Of a stretch of 64,000 nucleotides of DNA, positions 33,129-41,893 are shown one piece after another. How positions within the stretch are numbered: position 1 is the stretch's first letter; each line of letters begins with the position of its first letter. The stretch covers positions 20,432,037 through 20,496,036 of the forward strand of contig NC_060233.1 of NCBI RefSeq assembly GCF_021155775.2, in the 5' to 3' direction. Below the pieces are notes generated by a model that saw only the letters and a program-made list of their open reading frames with translations, made no database searches and was not told the DNA's origin. Source of the stretch: Neodiprion pinetum (taxonomy: Eukaryota > Arthropoda > Insecta > Hymenoptera > Diprionidae). Made by a program: the position numbers and the translations under genes.

Positions 33129-34466
33129 TTATCCCGAAAAATCTGTAATGACCTGACGTGCAGCATCATCTTCAATAAGATTATCAAATTCAGCGTACAC
33201 TAGACAATTCATAGTTTCTTTGAGAGCATCGTCGAACCGCACTTCGACCCTGAGAGTTCCATGTTTGATGAGCGACCAGTGCGATGTACAGTTGGCTGAG
33301 AGATCGGGGGTTAGGTCAAAAGCCAATAGACAATTTCCTTTAGCGAACTGCTGTCGGCCGATACCGTTTCCTTCGTTCAGAAAATGAATCCCCGTACCGG
33401 AGAAGAGGGTGTGATAAGCGTCCACGTAGAGTTCGTCTTTGCCAAAACCCATCTGTAGCGGCTTCGATGGGACTTGCACCCCGTCGACGTACAACGACAG
33501 GAAATTCAAAGAGTAGTTTTGAAAATTAAACGGATTGCGCTGTCTGTCGCCGTTGAAGGCTTTCTTGCTGACAAAACCGATTATCACTCGTTTCGGTAGT
33601 TGTCCGAGTATGACATTGTCCAGTGTTTCTGCCTGTACTCCTGCGTGTATGGTGAAAGACTTCACCTCGACTCTGGTTACGGGATATTTTGCCGTACCTT
33701 TGGCTAGCGTCCGTGCGTGCGCCAGCAAGATTCCAGGGCTGATCTTCATTCGGCGAACGAGCAGCGAAGTTTCCAGTATGTGCAGCTTGTGGCGATTTTC
33801 GGCTTCCATGATGCAAAAACTGTCTCTTGTTCTCACAAGTCGAAGACGCAGTTCCACACCGTTGATTAAAAATTTGTCTTGATTAAATACGTCACAGTGC
33901 AGATGTCCAATTAGATCAACGGTACGTGCATTGCTCATGATCCGTTTGCGTTCGATGAAACCTCGGTCAGCACCGACGGCGTCGGCGTCGTATACATCCG
34001 ATACTCCATCCTCGCTGTCGTACCATAGAGCCGAAGAAAGATGGGATTTTTTGGCGGGGGGTGCGTAATTCAGTAGAGTCTCTATATATGCTCGATAGGC
34101 GTAAGAGTTGTTGGCTGGTGAGACTAGTTTTTGATTGAAGAATATATCGACTTGATTGAACATCGAGTGAAGCAGATTGTTTACCGGAGTGGCATGCGGA
34201 GTAGCCGCGTTGCCTTCGCCTGCCGGTGGGGTAGGAGCAGACGGTTGTAGCTTCACTCGTACGCTAAGCATAGTGTGTGCCAAATCGATGTACTCATCAC
34301 CGTTTCCAGGTACAACAAATTCACTCGGGGAATTGTCGGTTAGAGATGATACGGGCTTGTAGTGTACCCATTGACCAGCCTCAATAGACGTCTGCGTTGG
34401 TGGTAGAGAAAACAAATCCAGTTCCGACTTCATACACTCACCCGAGTGCGCGTGCAGGAAGGCCAT
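33129..34466 (-). CDS. Polinton major capsid protein, double jelly-roll
   Basis: 445 residues, the typical length for Polinton MCP. Recognisable family stretches: LDLFSLPPTQTSIEAGQWV near the N-terminus, MFNQVDIFFNQKLV, YRAYIETLLNY, the mid-protein LHCDVFNQDKFL and FRFD-like VRFDDALKETMN near the end. By homology it forms the hexons of an icosahedral capsid. It has no visible lesions. It lies 37 bp downstream of the preceding frame and is transcribed in the same direction as the rest of the structural genes. Confidence 0.9.
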   Translation of the reverse strand: MAFLHAHSGECMKSELDLFSLPPTQTSIEAGQWVHYKPVSSLTDNSPSEFVVPGNGDEYIDLAHTMLSVRVKLQPSAPTPPAGEGNAATPHATPVNNLLHSMFNQVDIFFNQKLVSPANNSYAYRAYIETLLNYAPPAKKSHLSSALWYDSEDGVSDVYDADAVGADRGFIERKRIMSNARTVDLIGHLHCDVFNQDKFLINGVELRLRLVRTRDSFCIMEAENRHKLHILETSLLVRRMKISPGILLAHARTLAKGTAKYPVTRVEVKSFTIHAGVQAETLDNVILGQLPKRVIIGFVSKKAFNGDRQRNPFNFQNYSLNFLSLYVDGVQVPSKPLQMGFGKDELYVDAYHTLFSGTGIHFLNEGNGIGRQQFAKGNCLLAFDLTPDLSANCTSHWSLIKHGTLRVEVRFDDALKETMNCLVYAEFDNLIEDDAARQVITDFSG

Positions 34467-34503
34467 TGTTGATGTTTAGATTGAAGACGAGCGGCGCGTG
34501 GGC

Positions 34504-35103
34504 TTACCGGGGTCCGAATATGTCTGTAAGGTCCCGTTTTTTACAACACTTTTTCCGCTTAGTTTTCTTGACGGTTTCGGCACGCTTGGGTATCTTGGCC
34601 GATGTTTGCTTTTTCGACCTTCGTCTAATTTGTCTCGTAGTACCAGCTGCTCGGTGCGCGCCGACAAGTCTGTTGACGCGGGCAATGTTTGACTGACGCG
34701 CTAATCCGCCGGCTCGGCTTTTATAACCGCTACCCTTCATGAGTTTATCAATTTTTTCTTCAACAGCTCTTTTCAATTTGTGTCCTGATTCTATGAATCG
34801 ACTCTTGACTGCCTGTTTGAACGGAGTGTCGTTTCTTACGTCTGTCATGACGTTCATCCCTGCACGTAGTGCTTCTCTTCCGACCGCGCGAGCACCACTG
34901 GACAGCAGAGGTAGTGTTCGACGAAACAGGCCTCCCAAGAAGCTGCCGATTCCGTGCCCGCGTTGATGCGGTGCTCCTCGGTAAACCGTCTCAATGCCTC
35001 CACCGCCGAGCTGATTTTCGTAATGTTGTATATAATGAGCTATGTCGTACCTGGTATGTTTTCCCTCTCTCTTTCGCTGAGCGACTCCTGTGATTCCAGT
35101 CAA
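34504..35103 (-). CDS. pX/pVI-like minor virion protein; start codon uncertain
   Basis: Up to 199 residues, very basic C-terminus (RRRSKK, KKTKRKK), and a central GIGSFLGGLFRRTLPLL stretch, an amphipathic glycine-rich segment of the kind found in adenovirus pVI/pX-like core or membrane-lytic proteins. The frame follows directly, in the same frame, after the TAA of the penton-like gene (35104-35106), and no ATG precedes the conserved N-terminal part; the first ATG is about residue 82. Either a start has been lost (an ATA occurs where Met could be), or a non-ATG start or readthrough is used. Confidence 0.65.
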   Translation of the reverse strand: MTGITGVAQRKREGKHTRYDIAHYIQHYENQLGGGGIETVYRGAPHQRGHGIGSFLGGLFRRTLPLLSSGARAVGREALRAGMNVMTDVRNDTPFKQAVKSRFIESGHKLKRAVEEKIDKLMKGSGYKSRAGGLARQSNIARVNRLVGAHRAAGTTRQIRRRSKKQTSAKIPKRAETVKKTKRKKCCKKRDLTDIFGPR

Positions 35104-35673
35104 TTACTGAACGCGTCTAAAATGCAGCGTTACCGTCAGTGTCCCGCTCGTGAATGGTGCTGGACTACCGAATTGATCTCTTATATCGATCTCGATGGTT
35201 TGAAAGTTCGTGAGCATCAGTGGTACGTAGTACAGTGGCGATAGTGTTTTCATCTCTGATTCGCCTTGTAAGATATTGTCTTTGCCGCATGTTTGAATGA
35301 CTCGTAACAGCGGGGCGTAAACATCTCCAACGATACGTGGCTCCACCAGATCGCAATAAATAAACATCTGGCAGCCGGGGATCCTTGATGATTTGTTGGT
35401 TTCGGATAGCTTGCAATCTGATACCTCAACTGCACCTTCCCCAGGAGTATTGTAATGCGTGACACAGGGTATCGTTTCATTTTTCACTGGCGCATACCCC
35501 CGAGGGTGTTCAAACGTGAGTGGATAATGAATTTCGGCCAGCCCGACTTCCCAGTCTCCCGTTAGTTGAATCTGACGCGGTAACTGGGTAATGTAACAGC
35601 ACGTCCGATTCTCCGGAAAAAACTGCATCGAGCTGTTGCTCGGTAAAGTTAGGTAAAACTGATCCCGTGACAT
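35104..35673 (-). CDS. Polinton penton-like minor capsid protein
   Basis: I pick ATG 35673 (MSRDQFYLTLPSNSS) over 35736 because that opening is the usual one for this family. About 189 residues, beta-rich, with TGDWEVGLAEIHYP as a conserved block, then a C-terminal jelly-roll strand pattern ending TLTVTLHFRRVQ. By family this is the single-jelly-roll protein at capsid vertices. Intact. The next gene follows the stop codon without a gap. Confidence 0.8.
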   Translation of the reverse strand: MSRDQFYLTLPSNSSMQFFPENRTCCYITQLPRQIQLTGDWEVGLAEIHYPLTFEHPRGYAPVKNETIPCVTHYNTPGEGAVEVSDCKLSETNKSSRIPGCQMFIYCDLVEPRIVGDVYAPLLRVIQTCGKDNILQGESEMKTLSPLYYVPLMLTNFQTIEIDIRDQFGSPAPFTSGTLTVTLHFRRVQ

Positions 35674-35745
35674 TTTCTTTGATGCACGAGTCGAACGGTG
35701 AACACTCAACGACTGCGAGACATACTGCAATAACACGCTATTTTA

Positions 35746-36690
35746 TCATCCCCGTGTTTCCCCCTCCACACGCTGAAGTTCAGGGTCGTAGAACAAGCCG
35801 TCGATTACTTCGCCGTTGAGATCTTCCAAGACGTACACTATCGGTGAACGTGCAAGCACTCGTCGGATCTTGAATAATTCTTCGCTCCAGTTTACCGCGT
35901 AGCCTTTTTCAAATGTTCCCTTGGTCTTACTAATTCGTACAAAATTATTCTTATGGAATCTCGGTTCGCCATTTGGACGCGGAGGATAACGCTTTTCCAT
36001 GTGGGCACGTACTGTAGCAGCATTGCGAAGCGTCACTTCCGACGGCGCCATGCCGATGCTCGAGTGAACTGTATTGTTGTAGGCTTGCACGATTTGTGGT
36101 AAAACATCGACGTAGCGTTGCGTCTTTTTATGCGTGAAGTAACGCCACAGGCGTTCTTTGAGTGTACGATTGAATCGCTCCACGACAGCTGCTTTCACGT
36201 CGGGATTACAAGTAACACGATATCGTATTTCATTGTCGCGAAGTATCTTCTGAAAAGTACTTCCGACAAATTTTTTACCTTTGTCCGTTTGCAGTAGGTC
36301 GGGTCTGCGCGGCGTAGTGTGTAACACTTGCTCGAAACCTTCAGCAACGGTTGCGGCTGTCTTTCGTTTCAGCGGGACCACCCATGCGTACTTGCTCAAT
36401 ACATCGATGACCACCAGGAGATAGCGAAAACCGTTGTTGCGGCTCTTCATGGAACTCAGGTCAGCCAGGTCAGCTTCCCATACGTCGTCTATGTTGGAAA
36501 CGTTGTACCTTGCTCTCGGAAATTTCCTGTGCACGGGCTTGTGTAAGGTGTAGGCATCCTGAGCTGCCAGCCATTTTCTCACCGAATCGCGAGAGTTGTT
36601 TTCGCGTGCAACATCTTCCAGAATTCGTGCTCCCGCGTAACCGGCAGTATGCGAGGGATTGTAATACGTTTCTTCAAGAAGAGTCGTCAT
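35746..36690 (-). CDS. Polinton integrase (retroviral-type DDE)
   Basis: 314 residues. DDE core: WEADLADL (Asp), LLQTDKGKKF (Asp), VVERFNRTLKE (Glu), with LLVVIDVLSKYAW between the first two. The C-terminal part (GEPRFHKNNFVRI ... YVLEDLNGEVIDG) looks like an SH3/chromo-like DNA-contact domain. It would insert the element with 6-bp duplications, matching ATCATA found at the ends. The start overlaps the end of the next upstream gene by 17 nt. Intact. Confidence 0.92.
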   Translation of the reverse strand: MTTLLEETYYNPSHTAGYAGARILEDVARENNSRDSVRKWLAAQDAYTLHKPVHRKFPRARYNVSNIDDVWEADLADLSSMKSRNNGFRYLLVVIDVLSKYAWVVPLKRKTAATVAEGFEQVLHTTPRRPDLLQTDKGKKFVGSTFQKILRDNEIRYRVTCNPDVKAAVVERFNRTLKERLWRYFTHKKTQRYVDVLPQIVQAYNNTVHSSIGMAPSEVTLRNAATVRAHMEKRYPPRPNGEPRFHKNNFVRISKTKGTFEKGYAVNWSEELFKIRRVLARSPIVYVLEDLNGEVIDGLFYDPELQRVEGETRG

Positions 36691-37561
36691 TTTTCTTCAG
36701 CCGAAGTGTTTTCCAACCGGATTTCGCTCCGGTGGCGCGTTTGCGTAGAGCGTATCCTGCGTCGTGAGAACGGCTGGTTACGGGTGTAACGTTTGCGGAA
36801 CTTCGTCGCTTCGTCGGGGAACTACTGGTGTGTGTTGATAGTTGTTGCGATGTTACCGTCGGTAGACCCGGAGCGTCGAATGTGCGTATGTCTTTCCGAA
36901 GCGTATCGTTCCCCACGTATTCTCGGGGTACGTTGATCGTCTGAAGAAACCGTGCAAACTGACCAGCCCCTGTAGAAGTAAAAGTCTTCCTAGATCGCAT
37001 GGCATGATTGACCAGGTCGACGATGTTTGCGCCGGGAACTGTAACGCCGTCTAACGAGACGGTTCCTGCTGCATCCCAAGAAAATCGTTCCGGTACGCTG
37101 CCGAGTTCGCGCATCAGCATTTCGGCCTTTGCACGATACTTCCTTGGTACCGCTGACGCGATTTTCTTTGCGCGCGCTTGAACGTTGCCAGGACTCGCAG
37201 CTACGGTGGGAGATATCATTGATTCTTCGGCTGTGTTTCCGTCTTCTTCTTCTTCCTCCTCCTCCTCTTCCTCCTTCTCCTTTTCCTCGAGAACGTCTAA
37301 TTTCATGGGTTTGCGTGCGTCGTTTGCAAAAAACAAATATCGTTGAAGTACCTGCTGATAGAGTTTCCATTTTTCTGCGTCGTCTTTCGACGGTTTGTTC
37401 AAGATGTCCTTCATCTCGTTGTCGAGTCTTGAAGCGGGATCGGTGCGTGTGGTAGTTGTATTTCCAGGTGAAAGCGTAGTGGCTATACCCTCGCTGACGC
37501 GTTGTTGAAATCTCTCCAAACTCTCCATAGGAATTAAAACCATCTTCTTTGTACGTTCCAT
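36674..37561 (-). CDS. Polinton structural-type protein, unknown function
   Basis: 295 residues. A conserved N-terminal helical section (MVLIPMESLERFQQR; SRLDNEMKDILN; KWKLYQQVLQRYLFF), a glutamate run (about residues 95-106), a small globular middle domain (WDAAGTVSLDGVTVPGANIVDLVNHAMR) and a basic Ser/Thr-rich tail. I recognise the layout as a common Polinton ORF but no biochemical function. Likely a virion or assembly protein from its place in the structural cluster. Possible protease cleavage sites in the tail were not tested. Confidence 0.7.
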   Translation of the reverse strand: MERTKKMVLIPMESLERFQQRVSEGIATTLSPGNTTTTRTDPASRLDNEMKDILNKPSKDDAEKWKLYQQVLQRYLFFANDARKPMKLDVLEEKEKEEEEEEEEEEDGNTAEESMISPTVAASPGNVQARAKKIASAVPRKYRAKAEMLMRELGSVPERFSWDAAGTVSLDGVTVPGANIVDLVNHAMRSRKTFTSTGAGQFARFLQTINVPREYVGNDTLRKDIRTFDAPGLPTVTSQQLSTHTSSSPTKRRSSANVTPVTSRSHDAGYALRKRATGAKSGWKTLRLKKNDDSS

Positions 37562-37565
37562 TTTG

Positions 37566-37940
37566 CTACTTGGAGAAGAGGCTGGAAGCTAAAGTCCCGA
37601 GCAACGAAGCGAGCAAGAGGGTGAGAAATCCGTTCCCACGTTGAACAAGAAAACGTTTTTTGGACTTCCAGGTACCCCAGTTGCTGGCCAACCGCCGTAA
37701 TGTCTGTTTATGACGTGCCAGACGATTTTTCTGAATTCTGGACAGTGCTACGTTACCCTCCAAGGTGTTCAATGCACACTCACAAATGGTCTTTACCAGC
37801 GAATTGTCGGCCGTGCGTAGCAATGCCGATCTCTGCGTCGGGTTCAATTTCTGCAGAGCGTGCAGCGCTACTGCGTTTGCTTTGGTGAAATCGGCACGAG
37901 CTCTGCGACCGGACGCAGTACGGCGTATTCGAGGCATCAC
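37566..37940 (-). CDS. Small basic Polinton protein with hydrophobic C-terminus
   Basis: 124 residues. Highly basic, helical body (RTADNSLVKTICECALNTL; RHKQTLRRLAS; KSKKRFLVQRG) and a terminal hydrophobic run NGFLTLLLASLLGTLASSLF. This resembles short adenovirus-like core/cement proteins of Polintons and adintoviruses; the function is inferred from position between ATPase and structural genes. Five bases separate it from the next gene. It overlaps the ATPase stop (37937) by four nt. Confidence 0.7.
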   Translation of the reverse strand: MMPRIRRTASGRRARADFTKANAVALHALQKLNPTQRSALLRTADNSLVKTICECALNTLEGNVALSRIQKNRLARHKQTLRRLASNWGTWKSKKRFLVQRGNGFLTLLLASLLGTLASSLFSK

Positions 37941-38682
37941 AGCTGAACGACTGGAACCCGGTGCGCATTGGTGACCTTTATATCCTTTCGCGGAACGTAG
38001 ACATAGTGATTATCGTCCGAAGGGAAGATGTTTGATCGGAAACGGCAATTCTCCGGAGTGGATTGCTTCAGGTCGAAAAGCAGATATCCGTGTGGCACTG
38101 CGGTAGCGTCGTGATAGGCCTCTTGAAGAAACCTCGGATCTTCGGGATACACCTGTCTGGCAAGATGTTGAATTTGGGCACGATCCCGTGGATTTTTGAA
38201 AAAGACTATGTAGTTTGCGTTGAGGGAAATATCTCGTTGACCGTTGCCATTGTGAAAGAGATTTTGTGTTATGTCGAAAACGCTGAGGTTCTTATGATGA
38301 CAGACCTTGGTAAAAAGATCAACGACGACATTGTTTGAAGCCTCTCCCATCAGGTCGTCGATTACTAAAAGTTTCGGTTTTTTGTCACCCTCGTAATCGG
38401 CGTGTTGCGGTAACCCCTCGCGGTACTCTATACTCTTGTCCCCGTCGTACAACGGCTGCCATTCGTCAAAGTACCATATCACACGACTAAATCTTGAGTC
38501 GCACATTCACGTTCCGTGACGCAGAAAGTTCTTGACGAAATTTGACTACCGCATCCTGATGGCCCGGCTACAATGGCCGAAAACGGATGTTTCCAGCGTG
38601 TGTCCGTCATCGAACAAGAAGAAGAAGAAGAAGAAGAAGAAGAATCCATAGATAATGCGGGATCTATAAAAAATTGAAACAA
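37937..38682 (-). pseudogene. Polinton packaging ATPase (A32/FtsK-like), broken in Walker A
   Basis: N-terminal frame (38682-38479) reaches GPSGCG of the P-loop, then shifts: the Walker A lysine and what follows fall in another frame, consistent with one lost base just after GPSGCG near 38544. A TGA then precedes the second frame (38506-37937), which holds Walker B (PKLLVIDDLMGE), FDITQNLFHNG and IVFFKNPRDRAQI, all typical of the A32-type genome-packaging ATPases. A serine run (residues 13-21) is odd for the family. With two lesions no active ATPase is expected. Confidence 0.85.
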
Positions 38683-38713
38683 TTGAAAACACGTTCTTTT
38701 ACTACGCTAGCTT

Positions 38714-38717
<4 letters not shown>

Positions 38718-38744
<27 letters not shown>

Positions 38745-38746
38745 GC
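38718..38746. repeat. (GCG)n trinucleotide run
   Basis: Nine or so GCG units upstream of the ATPase gene. Prone to length change. Confidence 0.9.
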
Positions 38747-38754
38747 ACTCCCTT

Positions 38755-38787
38755 CGTGCGCTGACCATGAGCTTATTCAAGCGCACG
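38755..38787. other. Hairpin A with loop core CCATGAGCTTATTC
   Basis: CGTGCGCT (38755-38762) pairs perfectly with AGCGCACG (38780-38787); loop of 17 nt. The loop core is repeated in hairpin B at 51025-51053 although the stem sequence differs. Confidence 0.65.
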
Positions 38788-38815
38788 CGGAAGCGTAACC
38801 GCGCAGGTACGAGCT

Positions 38816-39182
38816 TGTCATGCAAATATTGCGCAACGATTATATAGGTATTTATATGTTTATTCAAACAGAGAATTGAATGATGATTGATAACAAAAAA
38901 TGGTAAAAGGAAGTGTTAACGTTATATTATATTAAATTAGACGTGCGTTACGCCTGGAAGCAGTATTGAGACTGCTCACACGGCCTCTCGCCGGGCTCGG
39001 CGACAGTGGATATAAAGTGCATAATCGCGTAATTTGAGCACTGCTGCCGATAAGAAAGCCAAGCGCATAAGGCGGGCTACGCTGCATGATAAATTTTGTA
39101 TTCATCTAAATAATCCCCGGCATGTTCCTACGAGAGGATATTAACTGTTACATTTCATTAGAAATGTTCCAGCTCCATCACA
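38816..39182 (-). repeat. 3' LTR of the inserted retroelement
   Basis: 367 bp, plus strand TGTCATGCAAATATTGCGC...CCAGCTCCATCACA. The env stop codon (39158-39160) falls inside it. Contains GGATATAAAG (minus/plus TATA-like) near 39010. Confidence 0.93.
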
Positions 39183-40711
39183 TCCCCCGACGAAGACAAA
39201 GGCGCGTCTCTGCGGCTTCTGATTCCTCGTAGGATTCTTTCGTTACTTTTAGCCTGTGTCTCAATCCTGCGTTTTAATTTCCTTCGTTCTACTACTTCCA
39301 AAGCAGAGGGATTCCTTTGGCAACAATATCCGGCGAACGCCGAGATATAGGTTGGTATATTAAATTTCCACAGCAAGAGTAGAATAGACAAGACGGATAT
39401 CGTTCCAGAAACGGCAGCTATTGGTGGGATCCCTATACCTTTGAAGTTAGCCCATGTATTGTTGACCCGAAGGGTCGCTTCGTTATTCGCGAGGACACTC
39501 TCAAGGTCTAAAATGGCTTGTCCTTGATCCTTGAGGGTATCCAAGTTAATCACGTGATGCAATACAATTTCCCGGCCTGTTACAAATTTGTTTAGCGGGG
39601 AAATGGTATCTGCATGTATTTCTGTTAATTGAGAAGTCACATGTTCTACGATTAATTTGACTCGCGTTTTCAAAGTTTGAAGTTCGCAGCTCTGATTCGT
39701 GGTTATCAGGGATGGCTTGGTGATTTGAATAATAAAAGTCTGCATTGAAGCGCATGTTATGGTTACCTCAATTGGCTTCGAAGGTAAGATTATTTGCGAT
39801 CCCTGCGTTCTTATGTAAGCAATATCTGTGACGAGAAAACGACTCAGAGTGCATCCTCGTGGTATGGGATCAGTTATTTTCTCACAAAGTTCAATAGTAT
39901 CGTTGCGATGTCCCACATCGCGGTAATCACCAATGAAATAATCGGTTATCTGTTTCAGTTGAGAAAATGTGACTTCTCTTATAAAATTCTTACGTACTAA
40001 TTTCAAAGCATATGTTGGGTTAAGCGTTACATAAGTGTGATTTATTCTTACGGGTACCGGGGTATTCTGAATTATTACCCAAGGTTCCTTTTCTAAGTAA
40101 GGCACTGTGAGTATATAGATAAGTTTGCCTTTATCTGTGGTTATAGTTAAATCACTTATTTTAATAAACTTCTCGTAATTTTCCTCTTTAATAGGTATTA
40201 GTGTCCTTTTGTCATTGGCGTCGAAGGCTTGAAGAGCTGTCATAAGCTCCTTTGGAGTAAAAAGGGTGTTATCGATGATACCATGCCTTCCTAATTGTAC
40301 GGCAGTCATTACCAGGTCGATCAGTCTTTGCAGTTCCTTAATTTCAAATAAACTCAGAGTTATAGCTTCCATGTATTCCTGATAAGCAAGCGTTTCGTTA
40401 CCTTTTATTTTTAATGATTCTAATTGTCCCCATACAGTTTCCAAAGAGTGTTTAAGTTTGAGCTGATTTGTATTCAAGATATTAATTTGGACTTGATTGA
40501 TGTGCAAGGACTTGGTTACCACAAGATTTAGAGTGTCCGTTACATTTTTTAGTGAGGCTAGATTCCCATTAATTATTTCCAAATCATCCGCGTCAGCAGT
40601 TCCATAGTGTCGAAAAATTATTACGTCATCAATGTAGACGCAACAGATCTTCTGATTCAATCCTCTCAGCGCATCGTTCATCATGCGTTGGAAGGTCGCA
40701 GGAGCGTTCTG
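39158..40711 (-). pseudogene. Fused RT tail-Env ORF
   Basis: Minus frame continuous with the pol frame. It begins with RT residues around FQRMM and the catalytic box YIDD (about 40630), and after about 40612 changes at once to env-type sequence (YGTADADDLEI), the region after the fusion peptide of F-like Env proteins. Heptad-rich ectodomain, Cys residues, and a membrane anchor near residues 425-455 (GIPPIAAVSGTISVLSILLLLW) follow, then a basic tail ending in the 3' LTR. Hence an internal deletion of RT C-terminus, RNase H, integrase and the Env N-terminal part, leaving the frame open (about 517 codons). Confidence 0.8.
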
Positions 40712-41893
40712 TTATCCGAAAGGCATTCGTTGGTATTCGAAATGCCCGTCGGGGGTTGAGAAGGCAGTGTATTTCTTGGAGTCAGTAGCCATGTTGATCT
40801 GGTGGAATCCTGCGGCCATGTCGACAGTAGTAAAGAACTTGGCCCTTCCCATGTGATCGAGTAAATCCTCGATTATTGGTATCGGATAAGAATCCTGAAC
40901 GGTAAGTTCATTAATCTTCCTGAAATCGATCACAATTCTATACTTGGGCTTTCCGTCGGGGCCCGGTTTTTTGGGTACAACCCAAACTGGCGAGTTGTAT
41001 GGCGACTCGGATTCCGTTATTATTCCTTGTTTCAACATTTTCTCTACTCCCTCTCTTACAACCTGCTGGTGCAGCTGTGGAGCACGGAAACTTTTCACAT
41101 TTACAATGCGTTGAGGATCTGACAACTCGATGCGATGTTCAGCCATTGAAGTTCCATTGACCATGTCTTCCTCATGTAAGGCAAAGATATCGCTGAAATC
41201 CTGAAGAATACTCCAAATTTCTTTCTGGTACTCATCCGGTAGGTGTTTCAAGTCGACAGTATGTTGGAGCGCCTGCTCTCTTTCATCACGTGGTTGTTGC
41301 CATACACCCGGGGTTGACATACTCTTTACTCGGTGGACTTGGACGTTCTCCAGTCCGAGCTCGATATCTTCGTCTTCAGCGGTGGTGATGATTCCATAAG
41401 CCGTACCATGATTGTTCGTGTGTACAATCTGCACCGGGATATTTTCCATAGGCATTCCGTCTTTATAGACCATGCGTAACATGAGATCGAGATTCTTTTC
41501 GTCGGTATCGATGGCAATTTTGTTCACCGAATTTGGTTCAAATCGAATTTTTCGGTCGCTACTAAGGTGGTGTATCTTATTCTTCAGGGTGAGCGTCGAG
41601 GCATTCAACTGGAAATCTCGCCTCCTCATAAACGGGTTTCCCATGATTCCATCTTCTTCGTCAGGCAGATAATCGTCTGGTATAATGACGAATTCGTCCT
41701 TTAGCCCCATGTGAGTTAGTACAGCAATTTCATTCGCGGAATTTAGCGCTTTGCCAGTCTTAAAGGAAATTTTGCGTTTGATAATTGGACAAATTTGTTT
41801 ATCCGATGGATAAATAACCTTCCGTTTTATGAGGTTTATTGATGCACCTGTATCGACCATAAGGGCTACTCCTTGCTTTGTTTCTCCAAATTT
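40712..41893 (-). pseudogene. pol: pol: protease and RT N-terminal half
   Basis: Same frame as gag and as the RT-Env fusion. Retropepsin motif MVDTGASINL at 41860-41831, IMGNPFMRRRDF, then RT: ESPYNSPVWVVPKK, YRIVIDFRKINELT, FFTTVDMAAGFHQI, and GHFEYQRMPFG. It ends at TAA 40712-40714, where related RTs have Leu; reading continues immediately after in the same frame. Gag-pol is separated by TAA 41894-41896, which could be suppressed or be a mutation. Confidence 0.85.

Noticed and set aside
39000..39020. Reading the 367-bp repeat as a segmental duplication of Polinton DNA
   Set aside because: TG...CA ends, AGCT flanking both copies and retroviral genes between them fit LTRs better.
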